From positions 248,001 through 312,000 of the forward strand of contig NZ_JNYQ01000005.1 in the NCBI RefSeq assembly GCF_000717245.1: 64,000 nucleotides of DNA. The letters run 5' to 3'. How positions within the stretch are numbered: position 1 is the stretch's first letter; each line of letters starts with the position of its first letter. This document shows positions 52,510-61,418 of this stretch, in pieces. Below the pieces are notes generated by a model that saw only the letters and a list, made by a program, of their open reading frames with translations, had not been told where the DNA came from and made no database searches. The DNA is from Kitasatospora papulosa (GTDB taxonomy: Bacteria > Actinomycetota > Actinomycetes > Streptomycetales > Streptomycetaceae). The translations under genes and the position numbers were made by a program.

Positions 52510-53661
52510 GTGACGTTCCCTGTAGTCGGCATGGTCGGCGGCGGTCAGCTCGCCCGTATGACCCACGAGGCGGGCATTCCCCTCGGCCTGAAATTCAAGC
52601 TCCTCAGTGACACTCCCCAGGACTCGGCCGCCCAGGTGGTCGGCGAGGTCGTCGTCGGCGACTACCGCGACCTGGAGACGCTGCGCGCCTTCGCCCGCGG
52701 CTGCGATGTGATCACCTTCGACCACGAGCACGTGCCGACCGAGCACCTGCGGGCCCTGGAGGCGGACGGCATCCCCGTGCGCCCCGGCCCCGACGCCCTG
52801 GTGCACGCCCAGGACAAGGGCGTCATGCGTGCCAAGCTCACCGAGATCGGCGCACCCTGTCCCCGCCACCGCATCGTCGCCGACCCGGCGGACGCCACGG
52901 CCTTCGCCGAGGAGGTGGGCGGCTTCCCCGTCATCCTCAAGACGGTCCGCGGCGGCTACGACGGCAAGGGCGTCTGGGTGGTCCGCTCCGAGGCGGACGC
53001 CGCCGAGCCCTTCCGCGCCGGTGTCCCCGTCCTCGCCGAGGAGAAGGTCGACTTCGTCCGCGAGCTGGCGGCCAACATCGTCCGCTCGCCGCACGGCCAG
53101 GCCGTCGCCTATCCCGTGGTCGAGTCGATCCAGGTCGACGGGGTCTGCGACACCGTCATCGCCCCGGCGCCCGACCTCGACGAACGCCTCGCGGGCGAGG
53201 CCCAGCAGCTCGCCCTGCGGATCGCGGCGGAGCTCGGTGTGGTGGGCCACCTCGCGGTCGAGCTCTTCGAGACGCGCGGACCCGACGGGGAGCCCGGCAT
53301 CCTCGTCAACGAGCTCGCGATGCGCCCGCACAACTCCGGGCACTGGACCCAGGACGGCGCGGTCACCTCGCAGTTCGCCAACCACGTGCGGGCCGTGCTG
53401 GACCTCCCGCTCGGCGACCCCCGCCCGCGCGCCACCTGGACGGTCATGTCCAACGTCCTCGGCGGCGACTACCCGGACATGTACCAGGCGTACCTGCACT
53501 GCATGGCCCGCGACCCCCAGCTCAAGATCCACATGTACGGCAAGGACGTGAAGCCCGGCCGCAAGGTGGGCCACGTCAACACCTACGGCGACGATCTGGC
53601 GGACGTGCGGGAGCGCGCCCGGCACGCGGCCGACTACCTGCGAGGAACGATCACCGAATGA
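52510..53661 (+). CDS. purK: N5-carboxyaminoimidazole ribonucleotide synthase
   Basis: ATP-grasp enzyme that converts AIR plus bicarbonate to N5-CAIR in purine synthesis. VVGMVGGGQLARM is the dinucleotide-like opening; QDKGVMRAKLTEIG and ILKTVRGGYDGKGVWVV give the nucleotide-binding strands; FVRELAANIVRS, ELFE and NELAMRPHNSGHWT supply Mg-ATP contacts. GTG 52510 (VTFPVVG) is the family start; an upstream extension is non-homologous. The stop overlaps purE by four bases. Confidence 0.95.
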   Translation: MTFPVVGMVGGGQLARMTHEAGIPLGLKFKLLSDTPQDSAAQVVGEVVVGDYRDLETLRAFARGCDVITFDHEHVPTEHLRALEADGIPVRPGPDALVHAQDKGVMRAKLTEIGAPCPRHRIVADPADATAFAEEVGGFPVILKTVRGGYDGKGVWVVRSEADAAEPFRAGVPVLAEEKVDFVRELAANIVRSPHGQAVAYPVVESIQVDGVCDTVIAPAPDLDERLAGEAQQLALRIAAELGVVGHLAVELFETRGPDGEPGILVNELAMRPHNSGHWTQDGAVTSQFANHVRAVLDLPLGDPRPRATWTVMSNVLGGDYPDMYQAYLHCMARDPQLKIHMYGKDVKPGRKVGHVNTYGDDLADVRERARHAADYLRGTITE

Positions 53662-54194
53662 CCGCACCAGGCTCCGCCCCCGTCGTCGGCATCGTCATGG
53701 GCTCGGACTCCGACTGGCCCGTGATGGAAGCGGCCGCCAAGGCCCTCGACGAGTTCGAGATCCCCTACGAGGTCGACGTCGTCTCCGCCCACCGCATGCC
53801 GCACGAGATGATCGCGTACGGCGAGTCGGCTGCGGACCGCGGCCTCAAGGCGGTCATCGCGGGAGCGGGAGGCGCGGCGCACCTGCCCGGCATGCTCGCC
53901 TCCGTCACCCCGCTGCCCGTGATCGGCGTCCCGGTCCCGCTGAAGTACCTCGACGGCATGGACAGCCTGCTCTCCATCGTCCAGATGCCCGCCGGCGTCC
54001 CCGTCGCCACCGTGTCCGTCGGCGGCGCCCGCAACGCGGGTCTGCTCGCCGCCCGCATCCTCGCCGCCCACGACGGTGAGCTGCTGGCCCGGATGAAGGA
54101 CTTCCAGCAGGAGCTCAAGGACCAGGCGACGGAGAAGGGCAAGCGGCTGCGCGCCAAGACCCAGGGCGCGGACCACTTCGGCTTCGGGAAGTAG
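53658..54194 (+). CDS. purE: N5-carboxyaminoimidazole ribonucleotide mutase
   Basis: Class I PurE, converting N5-CAIR to CAIR. GIVMGSDSDWPVMEAA has the phosphate-binding Ser-Asp, VVSAHRMPHEM the catalytic His, and GAGGAAHLPGMLAS the octamer-interface loop; VPVATVSVGGARNAGLLA is also conserved. Length 178 includes a basic C-terminal tail. ATG 53658 sits in the ATGA overlap with purK. The M19 gene begins only 7 bases after its stop. Confidence 0.96.
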   Translation: MTAPGSAPVVGIVMGSDSDWPVMEAAAKALDEFEIPYEVDVVSAHRMPHEMIAYGESAADRGLKAVIAGAGGAAHLPGMLASVTPLPVIGVPVPLKYLDGMDSLLSIVQMPAGVPVATVSVGGARNAGLLAARILAAHDGELLARMKDFQQELKDQATEKGKRLRAKTQGADHFGFGK

Positions 54195-54201
54195 GCACAC
54201 G

Positions 54202-55395
54202 GTGGACCACCTGGACCGAGCCCGGCAGCTCCTCGCCGGCCACCCCGTCGTCGACGGCCACAACGACCTCCCCTGGGCGCTGCGCGAGCAGGTCGGTTAC
54301 GACCTCGACGCCCGCGACATCTCCCGGGACCAGACCGGCACCCTGCACACCGACATCCCGCGGCTGCGGGCCGGCGGCGTCGGCGCGCAGTTCTGGTCCG
54401 TCTACGTCGCACCCCATCTGGCCGGCGACGACGCGGTGAGCGCCACGCTGGAGCAGATCGACGTCGTCGGCGAGATGCTGGCCCGCTACCCGGACGACCT
54501 GCGCCGCGCCCTGACCGCGGACGACATGGAGAAGGCCCGCGCCGAGGGCCGTATCGCCTCCCTGATGGGGGCCGAGGGCGGCCACTCCATCAACAACTCC
54601 CTGGCCACCCTGCGGGCCCTGCACACCCTGGGCGTCCGCTACATGACGCTCACGCACAACGACAACACCGACTGGGCGGACTCGGCGACCGACTCCCCGC
54701 GCGTCGGCGGGCTGTCGGAGTTCGGCCGTGAGGTCGTGCGCGAGATGAACCGCGTCGGGATGCTGGTCGACCTCTCCCATGTGGCGGCCACCACCATGCG
54801 GGACGCCCTCGCGACCTCGGTGGCGCCGGTGATCTTCTCGCACTCCTCCGCCCGGGCGGTCTGCGACCACCCGCGCAACATCCCCGACGACGTGCTGCGG
54901 ATGCTCGCGGCCAACGGCGGTGTGGCCATGGCGACCTTCGTGCCGAAGTTCGTCCTGCCCGCGGCCGTCGAGTGGACGCTCGCCGCCGACCGCAACATGC
55001 GGGAGCACGGCCTGCACCACCTGGACACCACCCCGGCCGCCATGCGGATCCACGCGGACTTCGAAGCGGTCAACCCGCGCCCGATGGCCACCGTGGCGAC
55101 GATCGCCGACCACCTCGACCACATGCGGGAGATCGCCGGGATCGACCACATCGGTGTCGGTGGCGACTACGACGGCACCGCCTTCCTCCCGCAGGGGCTG
55201 GAGGACGTCTCGGGCTACCCGCACCTGATCGCGGAGCTGCTCACCCGCGGCTGGTCGGAGACCGACCTTGCCAAGCTGACGTGGCAGAACGCCGTGCGCG
55301 TCCTGCGCGACGCGGAAGCGGTGTCCCGTGACCTGAGCGCCCGCGTCGGTCCGTCGCACGCGACGATCGACGAGCTGGACGGTCCGGCGAACTGA
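54202..55395 (+). CDS. Membrane-dipeptidase family (M19) metallopeptidase
   Basis: Zinc-dependent peptidase related to renal dipeptidase. VVDGHNDLPWAL has the first metal His and Asp; MGAEGGHSI contains the bridging Glu; LSHVAATTM and FSHSSARAVCDHPRNI give two more His; GVGGDYDG completes the site. There is no signal peptide, so it acts in the cytosol, cleaving dipeptides. GTG 54202 starts 7 bases after purE, probably in the purKE operon. Length 397 is usual. Confidence 0.93.
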   Translation: MDHLDRARQLLAGHPVVDGHNDLPWALREQVGYDLDARDISRDQTGTLHTDIPRLRAGGVGAQFWSVYVAPHLAGDDAVSATLEQIDVVGEMLARYPDDLRRALTADDMEKARAEGRIASLMGAEGGHSINNSLATLRALHTLGVRYMTLTHNDNTDWADSATDSPRVGGLSEFGREVVREMNRVGMLVDLSHVAATTMRDALATSVAPVIFSHSSARAVCDHPRNIPDDVLRMLAANGGVAMATFVPKFVLPAAVEWTLAADRNMREHGLHHLDTTPAAMRIHADFEAVNPRPMATVATIADHLDHMREIAGIDHIGVGGDYDGTAFLPQGLEDVSGYPHLIAELLTRGWSETDLAKLTWQNAVRVLRDAEAVSRDLSARVGPSHATIDELDGPAN

Positions 55396-55413
55396 GTCCC
55401 GCACGGGAGCGCG

Positions 55414-55447
55414 GAGGAGGCGGTGGCCCGGTGGCCACCGCCTCCTC
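55414..55447. terminator. Bidirectional terminator between dipeptidase and UDP-glucose dehydrogenase
   Basis: Perfect 15-bp arms GAGGAGGCGGTGGCC and GGCCACCGCCTCCTC with a CGGT loop between two convergent genes. Confidence 0.9.
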
Positions 55448-55450
55448 GCG

Positions 55451-56794
55451 TCAGGCCTTCGGCCGGCCCATGGCCCGGTAGGTCCAGCCGGCCTCGCGCC
55501 ACACCGCCGGGTCCAGCGCGTTGCGTCCGTCGAGGATGATCCGGCGCCCCGCCACCTCGCCCAGCTCCGCGGCGTCCAGCTCGCGGAACTCACGCCACTC
55601 CGTCAGGTGCAGCACCACGTCCGCACCGCGCACCGCGTCCAGCGCCGTGTCCGCGTAGCCGAGGGTCGGGAAGAGCCGTCGGGCGTTGTCCATGCCCTTC
55701 GGGTCGAAGACCGTCACCTGGCCGCCCTGCAGATGGATCTGCCCGGCGACGTTCAGGGCGGGCGAGTCGCGTACGTCGTCGGAGTCCGGCTTGAAGGTGG
55801 CACCCAGCACCGCGACGCGCGTGCCCAGGAAGGACCCGCCGCCCACGGCCTCGCGGGCCAGCTCGACCATGTGGCCCCGGCGCCGCATGTTGATGGAGTC
55901 GACCTCCCGCAGGAAGGTCAGCGCCTGGTCGGCGCCCAGCTCACCGGCGCGCGCCATGAAGGCCCGGATGTCCTTGGGCAGGCAGCCCCCGCCGAAACCG
56001 ATCCCGGCCCGCAGGAACTTCTTCCCGATGCGCTCGTCGTGTCCGATGGCCTCGGCGAGCTTCACCACGTCGCCGTCGGCGGCCTCGCAGACCTCGGCCA
56101 TGGCGTTGATGAAGGAGATCTTGGTCGCCAGGAAGGAGTTCGCGGAGGTCTTCACCAGCTCGGCGGTCGGGAAGTCCGTCACGACGAAGGGCGAGCCCTC
56201 GGCGATCGGTCCGGCGTACACCTCGCGCAGCAGCTTCTCGGCCCGCTCGCTCTCGACACCGACCACGATCCGGTCCGGGTGCAGGGTGTCCTTCACCGCG
56301 AAGCCCTCGCGCAGGAACTCGGGGTTCCAGGCCAGCTCCGCGTCCGCGCCCGCCGGTGCCAGTTCGGCCAGCCGGCCCGCCAGCCGTGCGGCGGAGCCCA
56401 CCGGGACGGTCGACTTGCCCACGACCAGCGCGGGCCCGGTCAGGTGCGGGGCGAGCGACTCGAAGGCGCTGTCCACGTAGCTCATGTCGCAGGCGTACTC
56501 GCCGTGCTTCTGCGGCGTGTTCACGCAGACGAAGTGCACGTCGCCGAAGGTGCCGACCTCCTCCCAGGAGGTGGTGAACCGAAGGCGCCCGGTGGACCCC
56601 TCGATGCCCGCCACGTGCTTCTGGAGGATCTCCTCGAGCCCCGGTTCGTACATCGGCACCCGGCCGGCGGAGAGCATCTCGATCTTCTCCGGCACCACGT
56701 CGAGCCCGAGGACTTCGAAGCCCAGCTCCGCCATGGCCGCGGCATGGGTGGCGCCGAGGTATCCGGTGCCGATCACGGTGATCCTGAGGGCCAT
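55451..56794 (-). CDS. UDP-glucose/GDP-mannose dehydrogenase family protein
   Basis: Oxidises UDP-glucose twice to UDP-glucuronate using NAD+, for cell-surface polysaccharide. ITVIGTGYLGATHAAAMAELG is the N-terminal Rossmann motif; CVNTPQ, ELAWNPEFLREG, TAELVKTSANSFLATKISFIN and FGGGCLPKD, the last containing the catalytic Cys, are all present. Third domain: VLGATFKPDSDDVRDSP. Length 447 matches. Its promoter region faces the acyl-CoA dehydrogenase gene. Confidence 0.95.
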   Translation of the reverse strand: MALRITVIGTGYLGATHAAAMAELGFEVLGLDVVPEKIEMLSAGRVPMYEPGLEEILQKHVAGIEGSTGRLRFTTSWEEVGTFGDVHFVCVNTPQKHGEYACDMSYVDSAFESLAPHLTGPALVVGKSTVPVGSAARLAGRLAELAPAGADAELAWNPEFLREGFAVKDTLHPDRIVVGVESERAEKLLREVYAGPIAEGSPFVVTDFPTAELVKTSANSFLATKISFINAMAEVCEAADGDVVKLAEAIGHDERIGKKFLRAGIGFGGGCLPKDIRAFMARAGELGADQALTFLREVDSINMRRRGHMVELAREAVGGGSFLGTRVAVLGATFKPDSDDVRDSPALNVAGQIHLQGGQVTVFDPKGMDNARRLFPTLGYADTALDAVRGADVVLHLTEWREFRELDAAELGEVAGRRIILDGRNALDPAVWREAGWTYRAMGRPKA

Positions 56795-56942
56795 GGGGTG
56801 CTCCTGAACGATGCGGACAGACGTGCGGAGCCGAGCATATCCGGGCGGGCGGAACGCGGTTTTCCGGCCGTCGAGGTGGCCGTCGGCATGGCTGTCGGCA
56901 AGCTCACGTGCCGCGCCCGTATGCCTCCGCTCGACGAGGCCA

Positions 56943-56972
56943 CTAAAATTGGGTTACTTAACGGTAGTTAGC
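56943..56972 (+). promoter_or_regulatory. -10 and candidate TetR-type operator upstream of acyl-CoA dehydrogenase
   Basis: TAAAAT (56943-56948) is a strong -10. TTACTTAACGGTAGTTAG (about 56954-56971) is an imperfect inverted repeat (CTTAAC-ggta-GTTAG) over the expected start site, in an AT-rich patch. Fatty-acid degradation genes in actinobacteria are often repressed by TetR proteins at such sites. Confidence 0.5.
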
Positions 56973-56992
56973 ATCCTTGGGGAGTGAACGTC

Positions 56993-58150
56993 TTGGCGGG
57001 TTCGACCGATTTCGACCTGTACCGTCCGGCCGAGGAGCACGACATGCTCCGCGAGACGATCCGTTCGCTCGCCGAGGCGAAGATCGCCCCGCACGCCGCG
57101 GCGGTGGACGAGGAGGCGCGCTTCCCGCAGGAGGCGCTGGACGCCCTCGTCGCTTCCGACCTGCACGCGGTCCACGTCCCGGAAGAGTACGGCGGCGCCG
57201 GTGCCGACGCGCTCGCCACCGTCATCGTGATCGAGGAGGTGGCCCGCGTCTGCGCGTCCTCCTCCCTCATCCCGGCCGTGAACAAGCTGGGCTCGCTCCC
57301 GGTGATCCTCTCCGGCTCCGAGGACCTCAAGAAGAAGTACCTGGGCCCGCTGGCCAAGGGCGACGCGATGTTCTCGTACGCCCTCTCCGAGCCGGACGCC
57401 GGCTCGGACGCCGCGGGCATGAAGACCAAGGCCGTCCGCGACGGCGACTTCTGGGTCCTCAACGGTGTGAAGCGCTGGATCACCAACGCGGGCGAGTCCG
57501 AGTACTACACGGTCATGGCCGTGACGGACCCGGAGAAGCGCTCCAAGGGCATCTCGGCGTTCGTCGTCGAGAAGTCCGACGAGGGCGTCTCCTTCGGCGC
57601 CCCGGAGAAGAAGCTCGGCATCAAGGGCTCCCCGACGCGCGAGGTCTACCTCGACAACGTCCGCATCCCCGCCGACCGCATGATCGGCGAGGAGGGCACC
57701 GGCTTCGCCACCGCGATGAAGACCCTGGACCACACCCGCATCACGATCGCGGCCCAGGCGCTCGGCATCGCCCAGGGTGCCCTGGACTACGCCAAGGGCT
57801 ACGTCCAGGAGCGCAAGCAGTTCGGCAAGCCGATCGCCGACTTCCAGGGCATCCAGTTCATGCTCGCCGACATGGCGATGAAGCTGGAGGCCGCCCGTCA
57901 GCTCACCTACTCGGCGGCGGCCAAGTCCGAGCGTGTCGACGGCGACCTGACCTTCTTCGGTGCCGCGGCCAAGTGCTTCGCCTCCGACGTCGCGATGGAG
58001 GTCACCACGGACGCCGTGCAGCTGCTCGGCGGCTACGGCTACACGCGGGACTACCCGGTCGAGCGCATGATGCGCGACGCCAAGATCACCCAGATCTACG
58101 AGGGCACGAACCAGGTCCAGCGGATCGTCATGGCCCGCAACCTGCCGTAG
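56993..58150 (+). CDS. Acyl-CoA dehydrogenase
   Basis: FAD-dependent alpha,beta-oxidation of acyl-CoA. YALSEPDAGSDAAGM and WITNAG are the FAD-binding blocks, with FEYV-like ITNAGESEYY; catalytic Glu is in QIYEGTNQVQRIVMARNL at the C-terminus (signature for short/medium-chain enzymes). I choose TTG 56993 (read as MAGSTDFDLYRP) because GGGGAG lies 8 bases before it; the GTG at 56984 is overlapped by that Shine-Dalgarno. Length 385 is normal. It is monocistronic, bounded by a strong terminator. Substrate chain length is unknown. Confidence 0.94.
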   Translation: MAGSTDFDLYRPAEEHDMLRETIRSLAEAKIAPHAAAVDEEARFPQEALDALVASDLHAVHVPEEYGGAGADALATVIVIEEVARVCASSSLIPAVNKLGSLPVILSGSEDLKKKYLGPLAKGDAMFSYALSEPDAGSDAAGMKTKAVRDGDFWVLNGVKRWITNAGESEYYTVMAVTDPEKRSKGISAFVVEKSDEGVSFGAPEKKLGIKGSPTREVYLDNVRIPADRMIGEEGTGFATAMKTLDHTRITIAAQALGIAQGALDYAKGYVQERKQFGKPIADFQGIQFMLADMAMKLEAARQLTYSAAAKSERVDGDLTFFGAAAKCFASDVAMEVTTDAVQLLGGYGYTRDYPVERMMRDAKITQIYEGTNQVQRIVMARNLP

Positions 58151-58169
58151 TCCTCTGCGCATCGGACGA

Positions 58170-58201
58170 GGGAGCCCCCGCTTCGGCGGGGGCTCCCTTT
58201 T
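58170..58201 (+). terminator. Strong intrinsic terminator after acyl-CoA dehydrogenase
   Basis: Perfect 12-bp arms GGGAGCCCCCGC and GCGGGGGCTCCC closing a TTCG tetraloop, followed by TTTT; 19 bases after the stop codon. Confidence 0.93.
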
Positions 58202-58229
58202 CTGTCGCGCCCAGGAGTGACCGGCCGGC

Positions 58230-59147
58230 TCAGGCGGGCCGGTCCCCATCAAGGATCTCTTCGGCGGAGTCGGCGGTGGCGGCTCGGCGAAGCCACAGGC
58301 GCAGGACGTCGAGGTCGCGGCAGCCGGTGATCGTGTCGCGGATCCCGTCCGGGACCTCGATGCCGCGCTCGTCGAACACGAGCAGGATGTCTTCGGCGCG
58401 GCCCCGCGCTTCGCCCTCGGCGCGACCCCGTGCCTCGCCTTCGGCACGGCCTTCGTCCCGGATTTCTTCGGAGAGGGGCGAGATGTAGAAGGAGAGATCC
58501 ACGGCCACCAGGTTCCTCCACTGTTGTGCGGCGGGGCGGTTGCCCAGGCCTTGTGCGGTGAGTTCGATGATGGGGGCGGCGATGTCGTCCGGAGCGCCCC
58601 GAAGGGCTGCTGACAGCGTTTTCAGTATGGCACCGACGTCCGGTTCGCCCGCGTGTGTGATGGCGGACAGCGTGGCGAGTGCCAGGTCCTTGCGGGCTTC
58701 GGCCACATCGGTGACGGCGGGGATGTTGTGCGGGCCCGCGACGAGCGGTCGGAGGGTCAGTACAGGCCATTGAGGTGAGCCGAGCGGCACCGGACGGGCA
58801 GCCCACGCGGCGGTGGCCCGATCCTGGCAGACGACCAGCAGCATGGTGGGCAGCCGGTACTTCTCCAACAGGTAGGAGACGTAGTACGCCCAGCTGGTCG
58901 GTTTGTCGGGGTCTTTCTTGCCCTGGGCTTCCACCGCGAGGAGAAAGGGCCCGTTGTCCTCCGTCTCGATGCGCAGCAAGGTGTCCACGCGACGTTCGAC
59001 AGGCCGGGACTCCGTCAGGTCGGTGGTGACGACATCGGCGGACACGAAGGGCGGGAAGGCGACTCCGAGCACTTCGGAGACCCGGGAGAACAGCTCCGGG
59101 TACTCCTGGAAGACGCGGTGCATCGCCTCGTGGGGTGCGCTGACCAT
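58230..59147 (-). CDS. Rpn/PD-(D/E)XK nuclease-like protein with tandem charged repeats
   Basis: A 305-residue cytosolic protein. The N-terminal half (VERRVDTLLRIETEDNGPFLL, then AVEAQGKKDPDKPTSWAYY) looks like the PD-(D/E)XK core of Rpn-type or transposase-like nucleases, with Asp, Glu and Lys in D..E-x-K order, and is conserved among streptomycete paralogues. The C-terminal part carries an eight-residue tandem repeat, GRAEGEAR twice, from a 24-base tandem repeat in the DNA (about 58379-58465), ending in a helical domain. ATG 59147 overlaps the HTH gene. Mobile or phage-defence function is possible but unproven. Confidence 0.75.
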   Translation of the reverse strand: MVSAPHEAMHRVFQEYPELFSRVSEVLGVAFPPFVSADVVTTDLTESRPVERRVDTLLRIETEDNGPFLLAVEAQGKKDPDKPTSWAYYVSYLLEKYRLPTMLLVVCQDRATAAWAARPVPLGSPQWPVLTLRPLVAGPHNIPAVTDVAEARKDLALATLSAITHAGEPDVGAILKTLSAALRGAPDDIAAPIIELTAQGLGNRPAAQQWRNLVAVDLSFYISPLSEEIRDEGRAEGEARGRAEGEARGRAEDILLVFDERGIEVPDGIRDTITGCRDLDVLRLWLRRAATADSAEEILDGDRPA

Positions 59148-60130
59148 GGAGGTCCGTTCGGGTTGGCGGATGGTGTGCCGGGCCAGGCCGCCGCAGGTGC
59201 CTCCGCGCGGCAGTCGCGGCAGTGGCCGGGGTGGCGGGAGCGGAAGGCGCGGTCGCAGCGGTCGCAGTTCTGGAGCGGGATGACGATCGCGCCCGGGCGC
59301 TGCGGGCGGGCGAGGTCGTGGGCGCCGGGGAGCGGCGGTGGCAGCAGGGCCGTGACCCGGTGCCTCAGGAGCTTGGCCGGGTGCCGTAGGGGCACGGGCA
59401 GGTCGGCGGTGAGGGCGTGGCGGATCGTGTCGGGGTGGGCGTCGCGTTCGAGCCAGGTGGCCACGCCGGGGGCGAGGATCGCGATGTCGCGCTCCGGCAG
59501 AACGAGTTGGGGCGACAGGCGGCGGAGGTCCGCGAGGAGCGCTCCGGCCGCGCGCAGCAGCTCCGGGGTCTCGGTAACGGGACGGGGGACGGGAGGGGGT
59601 GGCGTCGTACGTGCCGTGGGTGCGGGCACGCAGACGGCCGGGAGGTGCGGCGGTGACGGCGGTGGTTCGGGTGCGGGCGCGGGTTCAAGTGGCACGGGCA
59701 GCGCGGCTGTCGGCTCCGGGGGCCGGGCCGGTGGCCGAGGGTGTGACGGTGCGGCCTGTGCCGTGTCCGGCCGGTTTCGGGAGACGGTGCGGGTCACGAC
59801 GCGGCCGTCGGCAAGCCGCACCCGGCTGCGGTGCAGATAGCCCGCGGCCTCCAACTCGCGCAGGGCGGCGGCGATGCGTGTCTCGCTCTCCGGGAACCGC
59901 TCGGCCAGCCGCTTGATGCCGATCCTCGCTCCGGCGGGCAGCGACTGGATGTGCACGGCGAGCCCGATGGCCACCAGGGACAACGCGCGATGGCGGCTGA
60001 GGTGGTTGCCGATGACGGTGAAGTCGGTGGTGTGCCGGGAGTTGATGTGGACGATGCCGGAGGACGGCTTGGCATCCTCGGTCGTGCCGGGTGGGGCGCA
60101 CGGGGGCGCGATATCCTGCCGGGTATCCAT
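59015..60130 (-). CDS. Helix-turn-helix protein with Zn-ribbon-like C-terminal motif
   Basis: A 371-residue protein beginning MDTRQDIAPP (ATG 60130). Residues about 45-115 form a winged helix-turn-helix (HRALSLVAIGLAVHIQSLP, IKRLAERFPESETRIAAALRELEAAGYLHR). A Pro-rich linker follows, then CDRCDRAFRSRHPGHCRDCR, a four-Cys zinc-ribbon-like motif. The last roughly 45 codons overlap the Rpn-like gene in another frame and lack homology, so the natural stop may have been lost. Related to replication- or plasmid-type regulators; function not assigned. Confidence 0.7.
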   Translation of the reverse strand: MDTRQDIAPPCAPPGTTEDAKPSSGIVHINSRHTTDFTVIGNHLSRHRALSLVAIGLAVHIQSLPAGARIGIKRLAERFPESETRIAAALRELEAAGYLHRSRVRLADGRVVTRTVSRNRPDTAQAAPSHPRPPARPPEPTAALPVPLEPAPAPEPPPSPPHLPAVCVPAPTARTTPPPPVPRPVTETPELLRAAGALLADLRRLSPQLVLPERDIAILAPGVATWLERDAHPDTIRHALTADLPVPLRHPAKLLRHRVTALLPPPLPGAHDLARPQRPGAIVIPLQNCDRCDRAFRSRHPGHCRDCRAEAPAAAWPGTPSANPNGPPWSAHPTRRCTASSRSTRSCSPGSPKCSESPSRPSCPPMSSPPT

Positions 60131-60539
60131 CGGGAAGGCTCTTCTTCCTCGGTGGTCAGGCCCTCGTCCGGGATTGCAGTCCCGACGGGGGCCGTCGCAT
60201 GTCTGGGGTTGTCGCGGCGAGCATATGACACCCAACCCATCTCAAATCCAGCCCAGTTGCCATATGTCACCCGCGCGGGTGACCTGGGGCGAGGGTGGGG
60301 TCGGGTGTGGTGGGGGAAGTTCTTCTCCCACGTACTTGAAAGCCTTTTACGTCGTGGGTGACCACGTCGCGGCCGACCGGGTCGTGGGTCACCGGGTCGT
60401 GGATTCCCGCGACCCGGTGCGTGCCGATCCGGGGAGGATGTCCGGTGCCCGTCCGGTGTTGTCCTGGCTGTCCCGAGTGACGTGCGGGGGTCCTCCGGGG
60501 TTGAACGGTGACGGCATGGACGTGGGAAGCGGGGCACGG
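60131..60539. promoter_or_regulatory. Divergent control region of the accessory island
   Basis: No gene. It contains the perfect 18-bp palindrome GTCACCCGCGCGGGTGAC (60266-60283) and two near-identical 12-base elements, CATATGACACCC (about 60222) and CATATGTCACCC (about 60261), between the HTH gene and the XRE gene. These are plausible sites for one of the two encoded DNA-binding proteins. Confidence 0.5.
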
Positions 60540-61418
60540 ATGAGCGTGGACGGGGCCGGTACGCAGCACGGTGACGGCGGAGCGGACGAGCCCGGCTGGG
60601 ACGTCGATCCCGACGACGAGTCCGGGGCCGCGGTGATCGCCGCGGTCGGCCGCCAGATCAAGGCCTGGCGGGAGTCGGCGGGCATGCGGGCCGGCGAGTT
60701 CGGGGTGGCCATCGGGTACGGCGAGGACCTGGTCTACAAGGTGGAGGGCGGGCGGCGCATCCCCCGCCCCGAGTTCCTGGACCGGGCTGACGAGGTCCTG
60801 CGCGCGGGCGGCAAGCTCGCCGCCATGAAGCGGGACGTGGCGGAGGTGCGGTACCCGAAGAAGGTGCGGGACCTGGCGAAGATGGAGGCCAAGGCGGTCG
60901 AGTTGGAGGCGTACCACCACCACAACATCAACGGTCTGCTCCAGACCGAGGAGCACATGAGGGCCCTGTTCGCGTCGTGGCTGCCCGCCTACTCGGCGGA
61001 CGACACCGAGCGGATGGTGGCTGCACGTATGGCCCGGTGGACCATCTTCGACAGGGACCCCCTCCCCGCCCTCAGTTTCGTCCAGGAAGAGGTGACTCTC
61101 CGCCGTCCCGTGGGCGGCAAGGCGGTGTTGCGCAGGCAGCTGGAACGCCTGCTGGAGATCGGGAGGTTGCGCAACGTGTCGATTCAGATCATGCCGACCC
61201 GCTGCGAGGAACACCCCGGGACCGGCGGCCTGATCGAGGTGCTCAGGTTTCCGGACGGCAGCGCGGTCGGGAGATCCGAGGGAGCCTTCGGCGGTCGTCC
61301 CGTCACGGATCCGAAGCAGCTCCGGATCCTCTCGATGCGCTATGGGATGATCCGGGCTCAGGCGCTCACGCCAAGGGACTCACTGATCTTCGTCGAGCGA
61401 GTGCTGGGAGAGACATGA
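60540..61418 (+). CDS. XRE-family regulator with DUF5753 domain
   Basis: Streptomycete-type paired regulator. N-terminal helix-turn-helix (IKAWRESAGMRAGEFGVAIGYGEDLVYKVE), then the DUF5753 module (YHHHNINGLLQTEEHMRALF, LSFVQEEVTLRRPVGGKAVLRRQL). ATG 60540 (MSVDGAG) is chosen with GGGAAG upstream; ATG 60516 is an alternative. It overlaps the DUF397 gene by four bases (ATGA). Such XRE-DUF397 pairs act in development (relatives of bldB/abaA-like and whiJ-like systems) or as toxin-antitoxin-like modules. Confidence 0.9.
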   Translation: MSVDGAGTQHGDGGADEPGWDVDPDDESGAAVIAAVGRQIKAWRESAGMRAGEFGVAIGYGEDLVYKVEGGRRIPRPEFLDRADEVLRAGGKLAAMKRDVAEVRYPKKVRDLAKMEAKAVELEAYHHHNINGLLQTEEHMRALFASWLPAYSADDTERMVAARMARWTIFDRDPLPALSFVQEEVTLRRPVGGKAVLRRQLERLLEIGRLRNVSIQIMPTRCEEHPGTGGLIEVLRFPDGSAVGRSEGAFGGRPVTDPKQLRILSMRYGMIRAQALTPRDSLIFVERVLGET

